NCBI RefSeq assembly: GCF_029543155.1
Contig: NZ_JARQXA010000008.1
Coordinates: 62,001-126,000 of the forward strand
Source of the DNA: Sphingomonas sp. HITSZ_GF
Lineage (GTDB): Bacteria > Pseudomonadota > Alphaproteobacteria > Sphingomonadales > Sphingomonadaceae
DNA: 64,000 bases
Reading direction: 5' to 3'
Below, piece by piece: positions 24,181 to 35,900 of this stretch (positions are counted from its first letter, which is position 1; every line of letters begins with the position of its first letter). The notes under the pieces are model-generated. The model saw nothing but the letters and a program-made list of their open reading frames with translations. It searched no databases and was not told the DNA's origin. The position numbers were made by a program, and so were the translations under genes.

Positions 24181-26075
24181 CAGCCGTTCGTCCCGTTGCT
24201 CAGCTCGGCCTCGGGCTCGTCGGTGGTCATGAAGCGCTGCTCGGCCAGGACCAGCGCATCTTCGGCATCCATCGGACGGGCGAGATAATAGCCCTGCATA
24301 TGGCTGCAGCCGGCCAGGCGGAGCGCCTGGAGCTGCGCCTGGGTCTCGACGCCCTCGGCGACCACTTCCATGCCCAGCGCGCGGCCGAGATGGATGATCG
24401 AATGGACGATCGCGGCGCTCTCGCGCTCACGGCCCATACCGTCGACGAAGCTGCGGTCGATCTTGAGGCAATCCAGCGCGAAGCGGCGGATATTGTAGAG
24501 GCTCGAATAGCCGGTGCCGAAATCGTCGAGTGCGATGCGGAAGCCCATCTGGCGCAGGCGGAACAGCGTGTCGGCGGCGCGCTCGACATCGTCGAAGATC
24601 GCCGTCTCGGTAATCTCGATCTGGAAGCGACCGGGCTCGACGCCGGCATTGGCGACGCGCTCCATCACATGCGCCACGAAATTGTGGCGGCGGAACTGGC
24701 GCGGCGAGAAGTTCACCGAGACATATTGCCCCGGCCAGGTCTTCACCGTTGCAACGGCCTGGTCGATCACCCAGTCACCCAGCTCGTGGATCAGGTTCGA
24801 TTCCTCGGCGATCGGGATGAACATGCCCGGCGAGACCATGCCATATTCCGGGCTGCACCAGCGGATCAGCGCCTCGAAACCAGTGATCTCGAGCTGGTCG
24901 CGGCCGACGATCGGCTGGAACACCAGCTTGAGCTCGCCCTTGGCGATCGCCTCTGAAAGCCCGCCTTCGATCTGGCGGCGGAAGCGGATCGATTCGTCCA
25001 TCGCCTCATCGAACAGGCGGACGATGCCACGGCCGGCATGCTTGGCTTCGTTGAGCGCCAGATCGGCGCGGCGCATCACGTCGATCGGATCGTGGATCGT
25101 GCCGGGCGCGACCACCATCAGGCCCACCGAGGCACCGCCCTGCACCGAATGGCCGAACACCTTGAAACTGATCGAGACGGCCTTGAGCAGCCGCTCGGCG
25201 ACCATAGTCGCTTCGTCCTCACCGGTGACCGGATAGAGCATCGCGAACTCGTCGCCGCCCAGGCGAGCGACAAAGCCCTCGCCAGGCACGTTGGTCTGGA
25301 GGATCTCGCAAACCATGCGGATCAACTCGTCGCCGGCGAGATGGCCAAGCGTGTCGTTGACGATCTTGAACCGGTCGAGATCCATCATCGCCATGGCGAA
25401 GCACTGGTCGCCCTTCACCGCCTTGCCGAGCATGTGGAGGAACGACAGGCGGTTGGGCGCGTCGGTAAGCGAGTCATGGTTGGCGATATGGACGGCGCGG
25501 GATTCGTTCGCGGCAAGCTCGAGCTTCTGCTCCTCGAGCAGCGCGATCGCGCTCTTCAGCTTGCCGTCGGTTTCCCAGCGATGCGCCAGCGCCGTGGCGG
25601 TCTGCATCACTTCCTCGGCCTGGAAGGGTTTGGCGATGTAGAAGATCTTGTCGGCCGGCCCCGCGGCGCGGCTGATGTCGAGCGGCGAGAAATCGGAATA
25701 GCCGGTGACGATCACCAGGTTGATGTCGGGATCGAGCGCCCGGATACGGCGGGCAGTTTCCTTGCCGTCGATGCCCGGGGGCATGCGGACGTCGATAAAG
25801 GCGACGGCAAAGCGGTTGCCGGTCTCGATCGAATCCTGGATCGCCTCCACGGCGTCGAGGCCCTGGTTGAAATGCGCGCAGTCGAAATCGAGCGTGTCGT
25901 TGGCGGGGGCCGGTTCCGGCGCGGCATCGTCGTCGCCGAAAAGTTCGGCCGCCATGGCGTTGAGCGCATTGGCGTTTCCGCTGCAACGGGCCCCGAACAC
26001 CTGGCGATACGACTCGTGCATCGCCGGTTCGTCGTCCACGATCAAAATGCGCACCTGCGAAATCCCCTCGCTCAA
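24180..26075 (-). CDS. Response regulator with GGDEF and EAL domains
   Basis: A 631-residue cytoplasmic regulator. The receiver (about 1-175) has ILIVDDEP, FIDVRMPPGIDG with the acceptor Asp, VIVTGYSD and IAKPF. It carries an unusual acidic, proline- and alanine-rich insertion of about 35 residues (around MAAELFGDDDAAPEPAPAND). The GGDEF domain keeps RLGGDEF and looks catalytically able. The EAL domain keeps GFEALIRW, FQIEITETA, LDDFGTGYSS, KIDRSFV and AEGVET. It may both make and degrade cyclic-di-GMP. The downstream CHASE4 kinase is translationally coupled. Confidence 0.92.
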   Translation of the reverse strand: MSEGISQVRILIVDDEPAMHESYRQVFGARCSGNANALNAMAAELFGDDDAAPEPAPANDTLDFDCAHFNQGLDAVEAIQDSIETGNRFAVAFIDVRMPPGIDGKETARRIRALDPDINLVIVTGYSDFSPLDISRAAGPADKIFYIAKPFQAEEVMQTATALAHRWETDGKLKSAIALLEEQKLELAANESRAVHIANHDSLTDAPNRLSFLHMLGKAVKGDQCFAMAMMDLDRFKIVNDTLGHLAGDELIRMVCEILQTNVPGEGFVARLGGDEFAMLYPVTGEDEATMVAERLLKAVSISFKVFGHSVQGGASVGLMVVAPGTIHDPIDVMRRADLALNEAKHAGRGIVRLFDEAMDESIRFRRQIEGGLSEAIAKGELKLVFQPIVGRDQLEITGFEALIRWCSPEYGMVSPGMFIPIAEESNLIHELGDWVIDQAVATVKTWPGQYVSVNFSPRQFRRHNFVAHVMERVANAGVEPGRFQIEITETAIFDDVERAADTLFRLRQMGFRIALDDFGTGYSSLYNIRRFALDCLKIDRSFVDGMGRERESAAIVHSIIHLGRALGMEVVAEGVETQAQLQALRLAGCSHMQGYYLARPMDAEDALVLAEQRFMTTDEPEAELSNGTNG

Positions 26076-26224
26076 ACCTGCAAACGGGGTAAGCGGACAG
26101 CGTTAAGGAGGCGTAAAATCGTTACGCCTTCGCAGAGGAAATGCTGCGGGACAGGGTTAAGGCGCACCGCTTGGTTTACCCGCCGCCCCGGCCACGATAG
26201 CAAGGCCGCATAACAGGAGGATGC

Positions 26225-27097
26225 ATGACCGAAGTGCTGGCCGCACGATCGCTGCTGTTTGCGCCGGGGGATTCCGAACGGAAGATCACCAAGGCCGGCG
26301 CCAGCGGTGCCGATCTGGTGCTGCTCGACCTTGAGGACGCAGTGGCAGAGGCGAGCAAGCCCGCCGCCCGCACGCTGGTCGCCGAGCACCTGAAGACGGC
26401 GGCGCGTGCCCAGCCACAATGGGTACGGATCAATCCCCTCGACACCCCCCATGCCCTGCCCGACCTGGCAGCGATCGTGCCGGGCCGGCCCGACGGGATC
26501 ATGTTGCCCAAGGCGACTCGCACCGAAGCCGAGCTGCTCCATCATTACCTGACGGCCCTGGAGGCGGCACATGGCCTGCCCCAGGGCGGGATCCGCACGA
26601 TCGTGGTGGCGACCGAGACGGCGCCGGCGATCTTCGGGCTGGGCAATTATGGCGGCTGCCCGCGCCTCGCCGCGCTCACCTGGGGCGCGGAGGATAGCGC
26701 CACCGCGCTCGGCGCCACGCACAATCGCGACGAGACCGGCGAATATGACTTCCCCTATCAGGTGTTCCGGGCGCTGGCGCTTGCCGGGGCGGCGGCAGCC
26801 GGCGTGTCTCCAATCGAGACGATCCATGGCGACTTCCGCGACCTGGATGGGCTCGAAAAGGTCGCAACCAAGGCGCGCCGAGCGGGTTTTCGCGGGATGC
26901 TCGCGATTCATCCGGACCAGGTTCCGATCATCAACCGTGCGTTTTCGCCTTCTTCGGAGGAAGTCGAACGGGCAAAACGCATCGTCAATCTGTTCGATTC
27001 CCATCCGGGTGCCGGCACCATCGGGCTCGACGGCGAGATGCTCGACATGCCGCACCTCAAGCGGGCCCAGGCGGTGTTGGCAATGGTTCGTGAATAG
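26225..27097 (+). CDS. CitE-like CoA ester lyase (HpcH/HpaI aldolase family)
   Basis: A 290-residue TIM-barrel protein. It opens RSLLFAPGDSERKITKA and has VLLDLEDAVAEASKP with a metal-binding acid, VRINPLDTPH, GIMLPKA, ATETAPAIFG and GFRGMLAIHPDQVPIIN. These match citrate lyase beta-like and malyl-CoA lyase or thioesterase proteins. No citD, citF or other lyase subunits are near, so it probably acts alone on an acyl-CoA such as malyl- or citramalyl-CoA (inference). It is divergent from the GGDEF-EAL gene across 149 bp and has an AGGAGG site 5 nt before its ATG. Confidence 0.85.
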   Translation: MTEVLAARSLLFAPGDSERKITKAGASGADLVLLDLEDAVAEASKPAARTLVAEHLKTAARAQPQWVRINPLDTPHALPDLAAIVPGRPDGIMLPKATRTEAELLHHYLTALEAAHGLPQGGIRTIVVATETAPAIFGLGNYGGCPRLAALTWGAEDSATALGATHNRDETGEYDFPYQVFRALALAGAAAAGVSPIETIHGDFRDLDGLEKVATKARRAGFRGMLAIHPDQVPIINRAFSPSSEEVERAKRIVNLFDSHPGAGTIGLDGEMLDMPHLKRAQAVLAMVRE

Positions 27098-27154
27098 CGT
27101 TGCGTTCCCGTAGCTTAAGGCTAGGAAATTGCTGATGCAGGTGCGCAGGGCCCG

Positions 27155-29296
27155 ATGATCGACGCTTCGGCCGAACCGCTCCCCGTGGGCGAGGACGAGT
27201 TCCGCCTGATCGCGGACAGCGCCCCTGTCGCCGTGTGGGTCACGCGGCTCGATCGCCGGCGCAGCTTCGTCAACCGCGCCTATGTGAACTTCCTTGGCGT
27301 ACCCTATGAAGAAGCGCTGGATTTCGACTGGCGGCGGATCATCCATCCCGACGATGCCGCGCGGCTGCTGACCGAGTCGATCGCGGGCGAGGCCAGCCTC
27401 GACACGTTCGAGCTGCAGGGCCGCTATCGCAACGCCGAGGGCGAATGGCGCTGGCTCCATTCCACCTCGCAGCCGCGCCGCGACGCGCAGGGGCGGCACA
27501 TCGGCTTCATCGGCGTCGCGCACGACATCACCGAGGCCAAGACCGCCGAGCTCGCGCTGCGCGAACGCGAGGCGCAGCTTTCCGCCTTCATCAGCCAGAC
27601 CACGGCGGGCTTCGCCCAGGTCGATCTGGACGGCCGCTTCACGCTGGTGAACGACCGGTTCTGCGAGATCTGCGGGTGGAGCCAGGAAGAGCTGATGGGC
27701 ATGACCATGCAGCAGATCACCCATCCCGACGACCTGGGGCGGAACCTGCCGCTGTTCGACAAGGCGGTGCGCCAGGGCACGCCCTACACCCATGAGAAGC
27801 GCTACCTCCGCAAGGATGGCAGCGTGGTGTGGGTGAACAATTCGGTGGCGGTGATCCGCCGCCCGACCGGCGAACCGTTCGGCGTGCTATCGGTCACGCT
27901 CGACGTGACCCAGCGCCGCGAGGACGAGGAATCGCTGCGCCGGAGCGAGGAGACGCTGCGCCTTGCCACCGAGACTGCCGGCATGGCGACCTGGGAAGTC
28001 GACCTGGAGACGCTGGAAGGCGCCTGGTCGCCCAACCGCTTCGACCTGCTGGGCATGCCGCGCAGCCCCGACAGCCACGGCACCTTCCAGCAATGGCTCG
28101 ACCGGGTGCACCCCGAGGACCGCGCCATGGCCGAGACCGCCGCGCGGCGCTGCTTCACCCGCGGCGTGCCCTACACGATCGAATATCGCATCCTGCGCGC
28201 CGATGACGGCACCGAGCGCTGGCTGCAGAGCCATGGCAGCCGAATCGACTATACCGACAGCCGCAAGAGCCGCTTCGTCGGCGTCTCGTTCGACATCACC
28301 GACCGCAAGCAGGCCGAGGAAGCGCTGCGCGAGAGCGAGGCGCGCTTCCGCACGATCTTCGAGCAGGCCAACGACTTCCTGATCACCACCACGCTCGACA
28401 ACCGGATCACCTCGGTGAACCCCGCGGTGATCGAAGCGATCGGCTATTCGGAGGAAGAGATCCTCGGCCGGACGATCGCCGACTTCATGGATCCGGACCA
28501 GTTCGTGATCAGCATGGAGGCGTTCAACCGCAAGCTGATGCATGGCGGATCGACCCGGCTGACCATCAAGCTGCGCGCCAAGGACGGGCGCGAGCTGATC
28601 TGGGAAGTCAATTCGCAGCTCAGCCTCGACGAGCAGGGCCAGCCGGCGGCGCTCCACGCGATCGCGCGCGACATGACCGAGGCGAAGCGCGCCGAGACGC
28701 ATCTGCGGCTGCTGATCGACGAGCTCAACCACCGGGTGAAGAACACGCTGGCGATCGTCCAGGGCATCGCGCAGCAAAGCTTCAAGGACGATGTGCCCCC
28801 GCGCCAGGCGCGTGCCGCCTTCGAGGGCCGGCTCGCCGCGCTTTCCGAGGCGCACAATTTGCTGACCCGCGAATATTGGAGCCTCGTGTCGATGCGGAAG
28901 ATCATCGACGACGCGCTGCGCCCGCATGGCGGCGAAAACGGCCGCTTTACGCTGGACGGGCCCAACCTGACGATCCTGCCCAAGACCGCGATCAGCCTGG
29001 CGCTTGCAGTCCATGAGCTGGCGACCAACGCCGTGAAGCATGGCGCGCTGTCGCGGCCCGAGGGCCATGTCTCGATCGCCTGGCGACGCGTGGACGAAGG
29101 CGGGGCCGCGCGGCTGGTAATGACCTGGGAGGAACGCGGCGGGCCGACCGTGGCGATGCCGACGCGGCGCGGCTTCGGTACGCGGATGATCGAGCGCGGG
29201 CTGGCCGCCGAGCTCGGCGGCACCGTCAAGATCGAGTTCAGGCCGGAGGGGCTGGTCTGCCGGGTCGATGCGCCGCTGCCCGAGGGCGCGGAATGA
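27155..29296 (+). CDS. Multi-PAS HWE-family sensor histidine kinase
   Basis: A 713-residue soluble kinase. Four PAS/PAC modules occupy about residues 10-520, each closing with a pattern such as FIGVAHDITEAK or FGVLSVTLDVTQRRE. The phosphoacceptor region reads LLIDELNHRVKNTLAIVQGIAQQS, the HisKA_2/HWE signature, followed by an HWE-type ATPase domain with LAVHELATNAVKHGALS, MTWEERGGP and GFGTRMIERGL. No transmembrane helices are evident, so the signal is cytoplasmic (light, redox or ligand). It overlaps a single-domain receiver gene by ATGA, its likely partner. Confidence 0.92.
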   Translation: MIDASAEPLPVGEDEFRLIADSAPVAVWVTRLDRRRSFVNRAYVNFLGVPYEEALDFDWRRIIHPDDAARLLTESIAGEASLDTFELQGRYRNAEGEWRWLHSTSQPRRDAQGRHIGFIGVAHDITEAKTAELALREREAQLSAFISQTTAGFAQVDLDGRFTLVNDRFCEICGWSQEELMGMTMQQITHPDDLGRNLPLFDKAVRQGTPYTHEKRYLRKDGSVVWVNNSVAVIRRPTGEPFGVLSVTLDVTQRREDEESLRRSEETLRLATETAGMATWEVDLETLEGAWSPNRFDLLGMPRSPDSHGTFQQWLDRVHPEDRAMAETAARRCFTRGVPYTIEYRILRADDGTERWLQSHGSRIDYTDSRKSRFVGVSFDITDRKQAEEALRESEARFRTIFEQANDFLITTTLDNRITSVNPAVIEAIGYSEEEILGRTIADFMDPDQFVISMEAFNRKLMHGGSTRLTIKLRAKDGRELIWEVNSQLSLDEQGQPAALHAIARDMTEAKRAETHLRLLIDELNHRVKNTLAIVQGIAQQSFKDDVPPRQARAAFEGRLAALSEAHNLLTREYWSLVSMRKIIDDALRPHGGENGRFTLDGPNLTILPKTAISLALAVHELATNAVKHGALSRPEGHVSIAWRRVDEGGAARLVMTWEERGGPTVAMPTRRGFGTRMIERGLAAELGGTVKIEFRPEGLVCRVDAPLPEGAE

Positions 29297-29652
29297 GCGG
29301 GCTCGAGGGCCTTCGCGTGCTCGTCGTCGAGGACGAGCCGGTGGTGGCGATGTATCTGGAGGACATGCTCGAGGCGCTGGGCTGCGAGACGATCGGCCCG
29401 GCCAGCCGGCTGGCCGACGGGCTTGTGCTGGCCGAGAGCGGCGGCTTCGACGCGGCGATCCTCGACATCAACCTGGGCGGCGAGCGCAGCACCCCGATCG
29501 CCGAGGCGCTGCGCCAGCGCGGCGTGCCCTTCGCCTTCGCCAGCGGCTATGGCGTGCCGCCCGACGGCTTTGGCGACGGCATACCGATGATCGAGAAACC
29601 CTATCGCGAGGCCCAGGTCGCCGGCGCGCTCGACCTGCTGATCCACTCCTAG
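29293..29652 (+). CDS. Single-domain response regulator partner of the HWE kinase
   Basis: A 119-residue receiver. VLVVEDEPVVAMYLEDML carries the acidic pocket, AAILDINLGG the acceptor Asp, FAFASGYG the switch position as Ser in place of the more common Thr, and MIEKPY the conserved Lys. This LDINLGG type commonly accompanies HWE kinases in alphaproteobacteria. It has no output domain and overlaps the kinase gene by 4 nt. Confidence 0.9.
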   Translation: MSGLEGLRVLVVEDEPVVAMYLEDMLEALGCETIGPASRLADGLVLAESGGFDAAILDINLGGERSTPIAEALRQRGVPFAFASGYGVPPDGFGDGIPMIEKPYREAQVAGALDLLIHS

Positions 29653-29824
29653 GGGCGGCAGCACGCGTCCTACCGCGCATGCGGCAGCGACTCGTCAAAG
29701 TACACGAAGTACATGCCAATCGCGGTTCTTGCGGGAGCTTAAGTTCCCTCTTTTCCCGGTAACGCGCCGCATCTCGCAACATTCTTGCGCGAGCGGAATC
29801 CTATCTTTCCTACAGGGTCAAAGA

Positions 29825-29848
29825 GCGGCCGGCGACGAAACCGGCCGC
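29825..29848. terminator. Hairpin in the convergent gap 29653-29993
   Basis: GCGGCCGG and CCGGCCGC pair across an 8-nt loop. The 341-bp gap between the receiver gene and the adhesin stop otherwise holds only repeat copy 3. I see no gene in it. Termination by this hairpin is plausible, without a T tract. Confidence 0.4.
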
Positions 29849-29886
29849 GGGAGCCCAGCAGGCGAAATCCTACATTGCAACCCTGT

Positions 29887-29973
29887 CGTCATCCTGCCGA
29901 AAGCCAGGATCGCACGCGGTTCTTGCGGCGTCTCGCTCTACCGCCCGAGATCCCGGCTTTCGCCGGGATGACG
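29887..29973. repeat. Paired palindromic repeat, copy 3
   Basis: The left half-unit is diverged (CGTCATCCTGCCGAAAGCCA) and the right half is intact (CGGCTTTCGCCGGGATGACG). It lies 20 bp from the end of the giant adhesin gene. Confidence 0.85.
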
Positions 29974-29993
29974 GGAAGCTCGGGCCCGGTTGC

Positions 29994-32900
29994 TCAGAAG
30001 GTCTTGGTCACGCGCAGCTGGAGCGTGCCCGCCTTCTCGCCCTGGCCGGTGCGCAGACCGGTCTCGAAATCGAAGGACCAGGCGCCCTTCAATATGTCGA
30101 ACCGCGCGCCGAGGCTGAGCTGGAGCTGCTCGCGCTTCCAGCCATTGCCGCTGAGCGAATAGGTCGCCAGGCCCGGGATATCGGCATAATCGAGCCACTG
30201 GGCATCGACATCGGCGAACTCGTGGTTCCACTCGGCGCGGACCCGCGGGGTGACCGAGCCGAAGCTCATCTTCTGGCGATACTGGAAGCGGGCGCCGATC
30301 GTTCCGGTGAGCGAGCGCACCTGCCGGGCATCGAAGCGCAGATTGTACCGCCCTGCCCCGGTCTCGACATAGGCATCGAGATCGGCGTCCATATATTCGC
30401 CGCGGCCATAGAGCGACCATTGCAGCTGGCCGTCCGTGCGATCGACGCCGAGCGAGACGCCCGCCACCGTATAGCTGCCGTCGCGGCTGCCGCGCGCCAC
30501 TGCATCCACCGCCGCGGCGATGCGCCGGGTGGTGAAGTCGAGCTGGCCGCGCCCGACCATGCCGTCGATGAAGGTGCCGTCCGCGGGCTGGAGGCTGGCA
30601 TAGGCCGCGTAGATCGTGCTGGTGCCGCGAACCTGCGCCCCGCTGCCGATCCGGCTGAGATCATTGCCATAGCCGCCGCCGACGCCGACCACGATCCCCT
30701 CGCCGAGCTTGAGGTCGGCACCGGCGCTGAGGCCCGCGGTGGTCGCCGTCACCTTGGAGCGGTCGGTGGTCTTGTCACGCGTGCCGATATCGATCGCGCC
30801 GCCCGCCCAGGTCGCCAGCGAACCGGTACGGCGGGTGCCGTCCCCATTGGTGTCCGCAGCCTGGCTCCGGCCGCCGGTGCTGGGCGCACCGGCCGCCGGG
30901 CTCACGCCGCGGCCATAGCCGACCTGGCCGCCCCGCGAGAACGGTGACTGCGGATCATTGGCGACGCGGCCGAGCGCCGGATCCTCGCCCGAAACGCGCA
31001 TCCGCTCGGTGATCGCCAGGCCCCAATCCTTGTCGCTGGGCCGCTCGGGACCGGTATAGCCGTCGCGCGAGACCAGCGTGACGCCCATCGCCATCCCCGC
31101 CCGGCCGCCGCCATTGTGGAGCTGCTCGGTGCGCCGCATGAAGTTGGAGACCTGCGCCCGGGCGAAGCGGCGCGCCGCTTCGGACTGGGCATCGCTGATC
31201 GCGCCGACATTGGGATCGGTGCGCGGATCGGGGCGCGCCTGCACGGTGAGCGTGACCGTCGACGGCGCCGAGGTGCCATAGACGTTGTTCAGCGTGTAGG
31301 TGACCACGATCGTGCCGCCGAAGCGATTGTTCGGCGTGACGTCGAGGCGGTAGCCGCCGCTGCCCGTCGCAACGATCGCCGTGCTGGCCGAATTGGCCGG
31401 CAGCACGCTGACCACGTTCGCGCCGGTGAACGGACCGCGGGCCGCACCGTCGGTGAGCATCACCGACACCATCTGGCCGTCACCGGTGGTCGCCGTCTTG
31501 GGCGCGGCGATCGGCACCTGGCCGACCACCGTGATCGTCACCGTGCCGGGCGCCGAGGTGCCACCCGGGCCGACCGCGACGAAGGCGAAGCTGTCGGTAC
31601 CGGCATAGTTCACTGCGGGCGTGTAGGTCGCGATGATCGGCGTGGCCGGGGCGGCATCGCCCGCGGGCTTTGCCGAGGAGCCGCCGCCGCTGAGCGTGAC
31701 GGTGCCGTGTGCCGGCGGGGTGCTGATCTGGATCGTGTCATAGACGCCGGTGACCAGCGCCGAGAGATCGATGTTGACGCTGGTGCCCGCCGTGGTGGTG
31801 CTGCCCGCGACCGAGCCGGTGCCCGGCGCCGCGACCGGCGGCGGCGGAGTCGCCACCGTCAGGCTCACCGTTGCCGCAGCCGAGGTGCCGCCCGGACCGG
31901 TAACGGTGTAGGCGAAGCTGTCCGCACCGAAATAGCCGGTGGTCGGCTTGTAGGTGACGACATCGCCACTGACCGTGGTGGTGCCGTGCGCCGGCGCGCT
32001 CGATACGGTGAGCGTGCTGTGCACGCCGGTGATCGACGGTGCCAGATCGATGGCGGTGCCGGCGCTGTTATAGGCGACGGACACGCCGCTCTTGTTGGCG
32101 GCGGTCGGCGCTGCGGGCGTCGCCACCGTCAGGCTCACGGTCGAAGCGGCGGAGGTGCCGCCCGGGCCGGTTGCCGTGTAGGTGAAGCTGTCAGCACCGT
32201 AATAGGTGGCGGCCGGGGTGTAGGTCACCACTTCGCCCGCGACCGTCACCGTGCCGTGCGCCGGCGCCGTGCCGATCGCGATGGCCGAGCGCACGCCGGT
32301 GATCGAGCCCGACAGGTCGATCGCGGTACCCGCACTGGCATAGGGCACGGCCACGCCCGACTTGTCCGCGGTGACCGGGGCCGGCGGCGTTGCCACCGTG
32401 AGGCTTACGGTCGCCGCCGGCGAGGTGCCGCCCGGGCCGGTCGCGGTGTAGGTGAAGCTGTCCGCGCCATAATAGGTGGCGGCGGGCGTGTAGGTCACGA
32501 CATCGCCGGCGATGCTCACCGTGCCATGCGCCGGCGCCGTCCCGATCGCGATGCTCGAATGCACGCCAGTGATCGAGGCGGAGAGATCGATCGCGGTGCC
32601 GGTGCTCGCATAGGGCACCGCCACGCCCGACTTGTTCGCCGCAACCGGTGCTGCCGGCGTGGCCACCGTCAGGCTGACCGTCGCCGGTGCGGACGTGCCG
32701 CCCGGGCCGGTCGCCGTATAGGTGAAGCTGTCCGCACCATAGTAGGTGGCGGCGGGCGTATAGGTCACGACATCGCCCGCGATGCTCACCGTGCCGTGCG
32801 CCGGCGCGGTGCCGATCGCGATGCTGGCATGCACGCCGGTGACCGAGGCCGACAGGTCAATCGCGGTGCCGCTGCTCGCATAGGGCACCGCCACACCCGA

Positions 32901-35900
32901 CTTGTTCGCGGCGACCGGCGCCGCCGGCGTCGCGACGGTGAGCGTCACCGTCGAGGCAGCCGAGGTGCCGCCAGGGCCGGTCGCGGTGTAGGTGAAGCTA
33001 TCCGCGCCGTAATAGGTGCCGGCAGGCGTGTAGGTCACGACGTCCCCGGCGATCGTCACCGTGCCATGTGCCGGATTGGTGCCGATCGCTATGCCCGAAT
33101 GCACGCCGGTGATCGAGCCCGACAGGTCGATCGCGGTGCCGGTGCTGGCATAGGGCACGGCCACGCCCGACTTGTCCGCGGTGACCGGCGCCGGCGGGTT
33201 CGCCACCGTCAGGCTGACCGTCGCCGGTGCGGAGGTGCCGCCCGGGCCGGTCGCGGTATAGGTGAAGCTGTCCGCGCCGTAATGGGTGGCGGCGGGCGTA
33301 TAGGTCACGACATCGCCGGCGATGCTCACCGTGCCGTGCGCGGGATTGGTGCCGATCGCGATTCCGGAATGCACGCCGGTGATCGAAGCGGACAGATCGA
33401 TCGCCGTGCCGGTGCTGGCATAGGGCACCGCGACGCCGCTCTTGTTGGCGGCCACGGGCGCCGCGGGCGTGGCGACGGTCAGCGAGACCGTGGCCGGCGC
33501 CGAGGTGCCGCCGGGGCCGGTCGCCGTGTAGGTGAAGCTGTCCGCCCCGTAATAGCCCGCGACGGGCGTGTAGGTGACCACGTCGCCGGCGATGCTCACC
33601 GTGCCGTGCGAAGGCACGCTGGTGGCGATGCTCGAATGCACGCCGGTGATCGCGCTGCTGAGATCGATCGTCGTGCCGGTGCTGTTGTACGGGACGGCGA
33701 CGCCGCTGACCGCGCTGACCGTCGGGGCCGCCGGGGTGGCGACGGTGATGGTCACCTGCTTGGTGTCCGAAGTGCCGCCCGGACCGGTCGCGTTATAGGT
33801 GAAGCTGTCCGACCCGTGATAGCCGGCGGTCGGGGTGTAGGTCACCGTGTCGCCGGAGATGCTGGTGGTGCCGTGCTGCACCGGCGTGACGATGGCGATG
33901 CTGCTGTGCGGGCCGCCGGTGATCACGCTCGACAGATCGATCGGCGTGCCGCTGCTGTTATAGGGCACCGAAGCAGTGGTGTCCGCCGCCACCGGCCGGG
34001 CGATGAAGGTGAAGCTGGCGGAAGTCGTGCTGACCTGGCCGTTGACCGTGACCGTGACGGCCTGTGCGCCGGTGCCGGCGGCCGGCGCAGTGACGGTCAG
34101 CGCGGTCGCGCTCGCCCCGGTAACGGTGCCGTTGCCTGCCGAACCGAAGCTGACAATGTTGTTGGCCGGCGTGGTGCTGAAGCCGGTGCCGCTGACCGTG
34201 ACCACCTGGCTGACCGGGCCCGAGCCCGGCGACACGCCGGTGACCGTCGGCACCACGACGAAGCTGCCGCTGCTCGCCGCGCTGGTGGCCGGGTAGCCCG
34301 CCGGCGTGAAGGCGCCGAGCGTGAGCGCCGAAACCGAGCCTGCGGTGACGCCGGTATAGGCGATCGTCACGGTGCAGCTGCCGGCCGGGACGCTGAAGGC
34401 GTTGAACTGGAAGTTCGCGCCGCTATCCGAACCGCTGGCGCCGCAGCTGCCGCCCACCGCGCCGCGGCCGACCAGCGCCGAGCCGCTGAACAGCGGCGCG
34501 ATGCTGGGCGAGGCCGAGGCATTGCTATTGGTGAAGGTGATCGTCGCCGTGCCGCTCTGGCCGACGCCGAGCGAGCCGGTCGAGAAGCTGACCGTGGTGA
34601 CGATCGGCGCCGCTGCGTTGACGGTGAAGCTCTGCTGCGCCTGCGGCGCGGCGTTCCAGTTGGAGTCGCCCGCCTGGTTGGCATTGATCACGCAGGTGCC
34701 GGTCGCGGGGAAGCTGACCGTGGTGCCCGAGAGCGCGCAGCCGCTGCTGCTGCCGTCGAGCGTGAAGACGACCGTAAGGCCCGAGCCGGCGGTCGCGCTC
34801 ACCGTATAGGTGGCGCCGCCCACCGCCGCACCGGTGGGCGCGGTCGAGGTGAAGCTGACCGTCTGGCTGCCCTTGGCGATCGTGCCCGAGACGGGGGTGC
34901 CGTTGGCGGTCACCGGGGTGCCCTGGCTGTCGCTCGCCTGGACCGTGTAGTTGAACCCTCCGGCGAGGACCGGCGTGCCGGTGACCGCGCCGGTCGACGG
35001 ATCAAGGCTGGTGCCCGCCGGGAAGGCGCCCGAGGCGAGCGCATAGTTATAGGGTGCAACACCGCCCGACGCCGTGTTGCTCTGGCTGTAGCTTGCGCCG
35101 ACCGCTGTGCCCGATGCCGCGCCGGAGGTGACCACCAGATTGGCCGGCGTCACCGTGAAGCTGCGCGAGACCGTGGCCGCCGCGGTGTAGGCGCCGTCGC
35201 CCGCCTGGTCGGCATTGACGGTGCAGGTGCCGGTGGCGAGCAGCGTCAGCGAGCTGCCCGAGACGGTGCAGACACCGGTCGTGGTCGAGCTGAAGGTCAC
35301 GGCCAGGCCGGAGTCGGCGCTCGCCGAAAGCGTCAGCGGCGACGCCGACAGCGAGGCGTTGGACAGCGTGTTGAAGGTGATCGCCTGGCCGAGCTTGCTG
35401 ACCGCGACCGTATAGCTCTGGCTGTTGGTGAGCGCGCTGCCCAGCACGCCGGCCGAACTGTCGGTCACCGTCACGGTGAAGTTGAACGTGCCGCCCGTCG
35501 TCGTCGTGCCCGAGAGCACGCCGCCCGTGGAGAGCGTGAGCCCGGTGGGCAGTCCGGCGCTGGCGGTGAAGGTGTAGCCGGCGGTGCCGCCGCTCGCGGT
35601 GAAGGTCTGGGTATAGCTGCTGTTGGCGGTGGCGCCCGGCAGCGTGCCCGCCGCGGGCGACATCGCCAGCGGCGCGACATAGGTGTAGGTCGCGCTGTCC
35701 GAACCGCCCGTGGTCGACACGACGACGCTCACCGTGCCCGCACCGTGCGCCGGCGCAGTGAAGGTCAGCGCGCTGCCGCTATTGGTGTCAACCGCCACGC
35801 TGCTGCCGCCGACGGTCAGCGTCGCACCGGTCAGGTTGCTGCCGTTCACCGTCACCGTGTTCAGCCCCGCGGTGGAGCCGCCCGCGGGCGAGAGCGAGCT

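Noticed and set aside
31891..34000. Regular repeats as a possible CRISPR array
   Set aside because: The 270-bp period, continuous reading frame and absence of short unique spacers show a coding tandem repeat.
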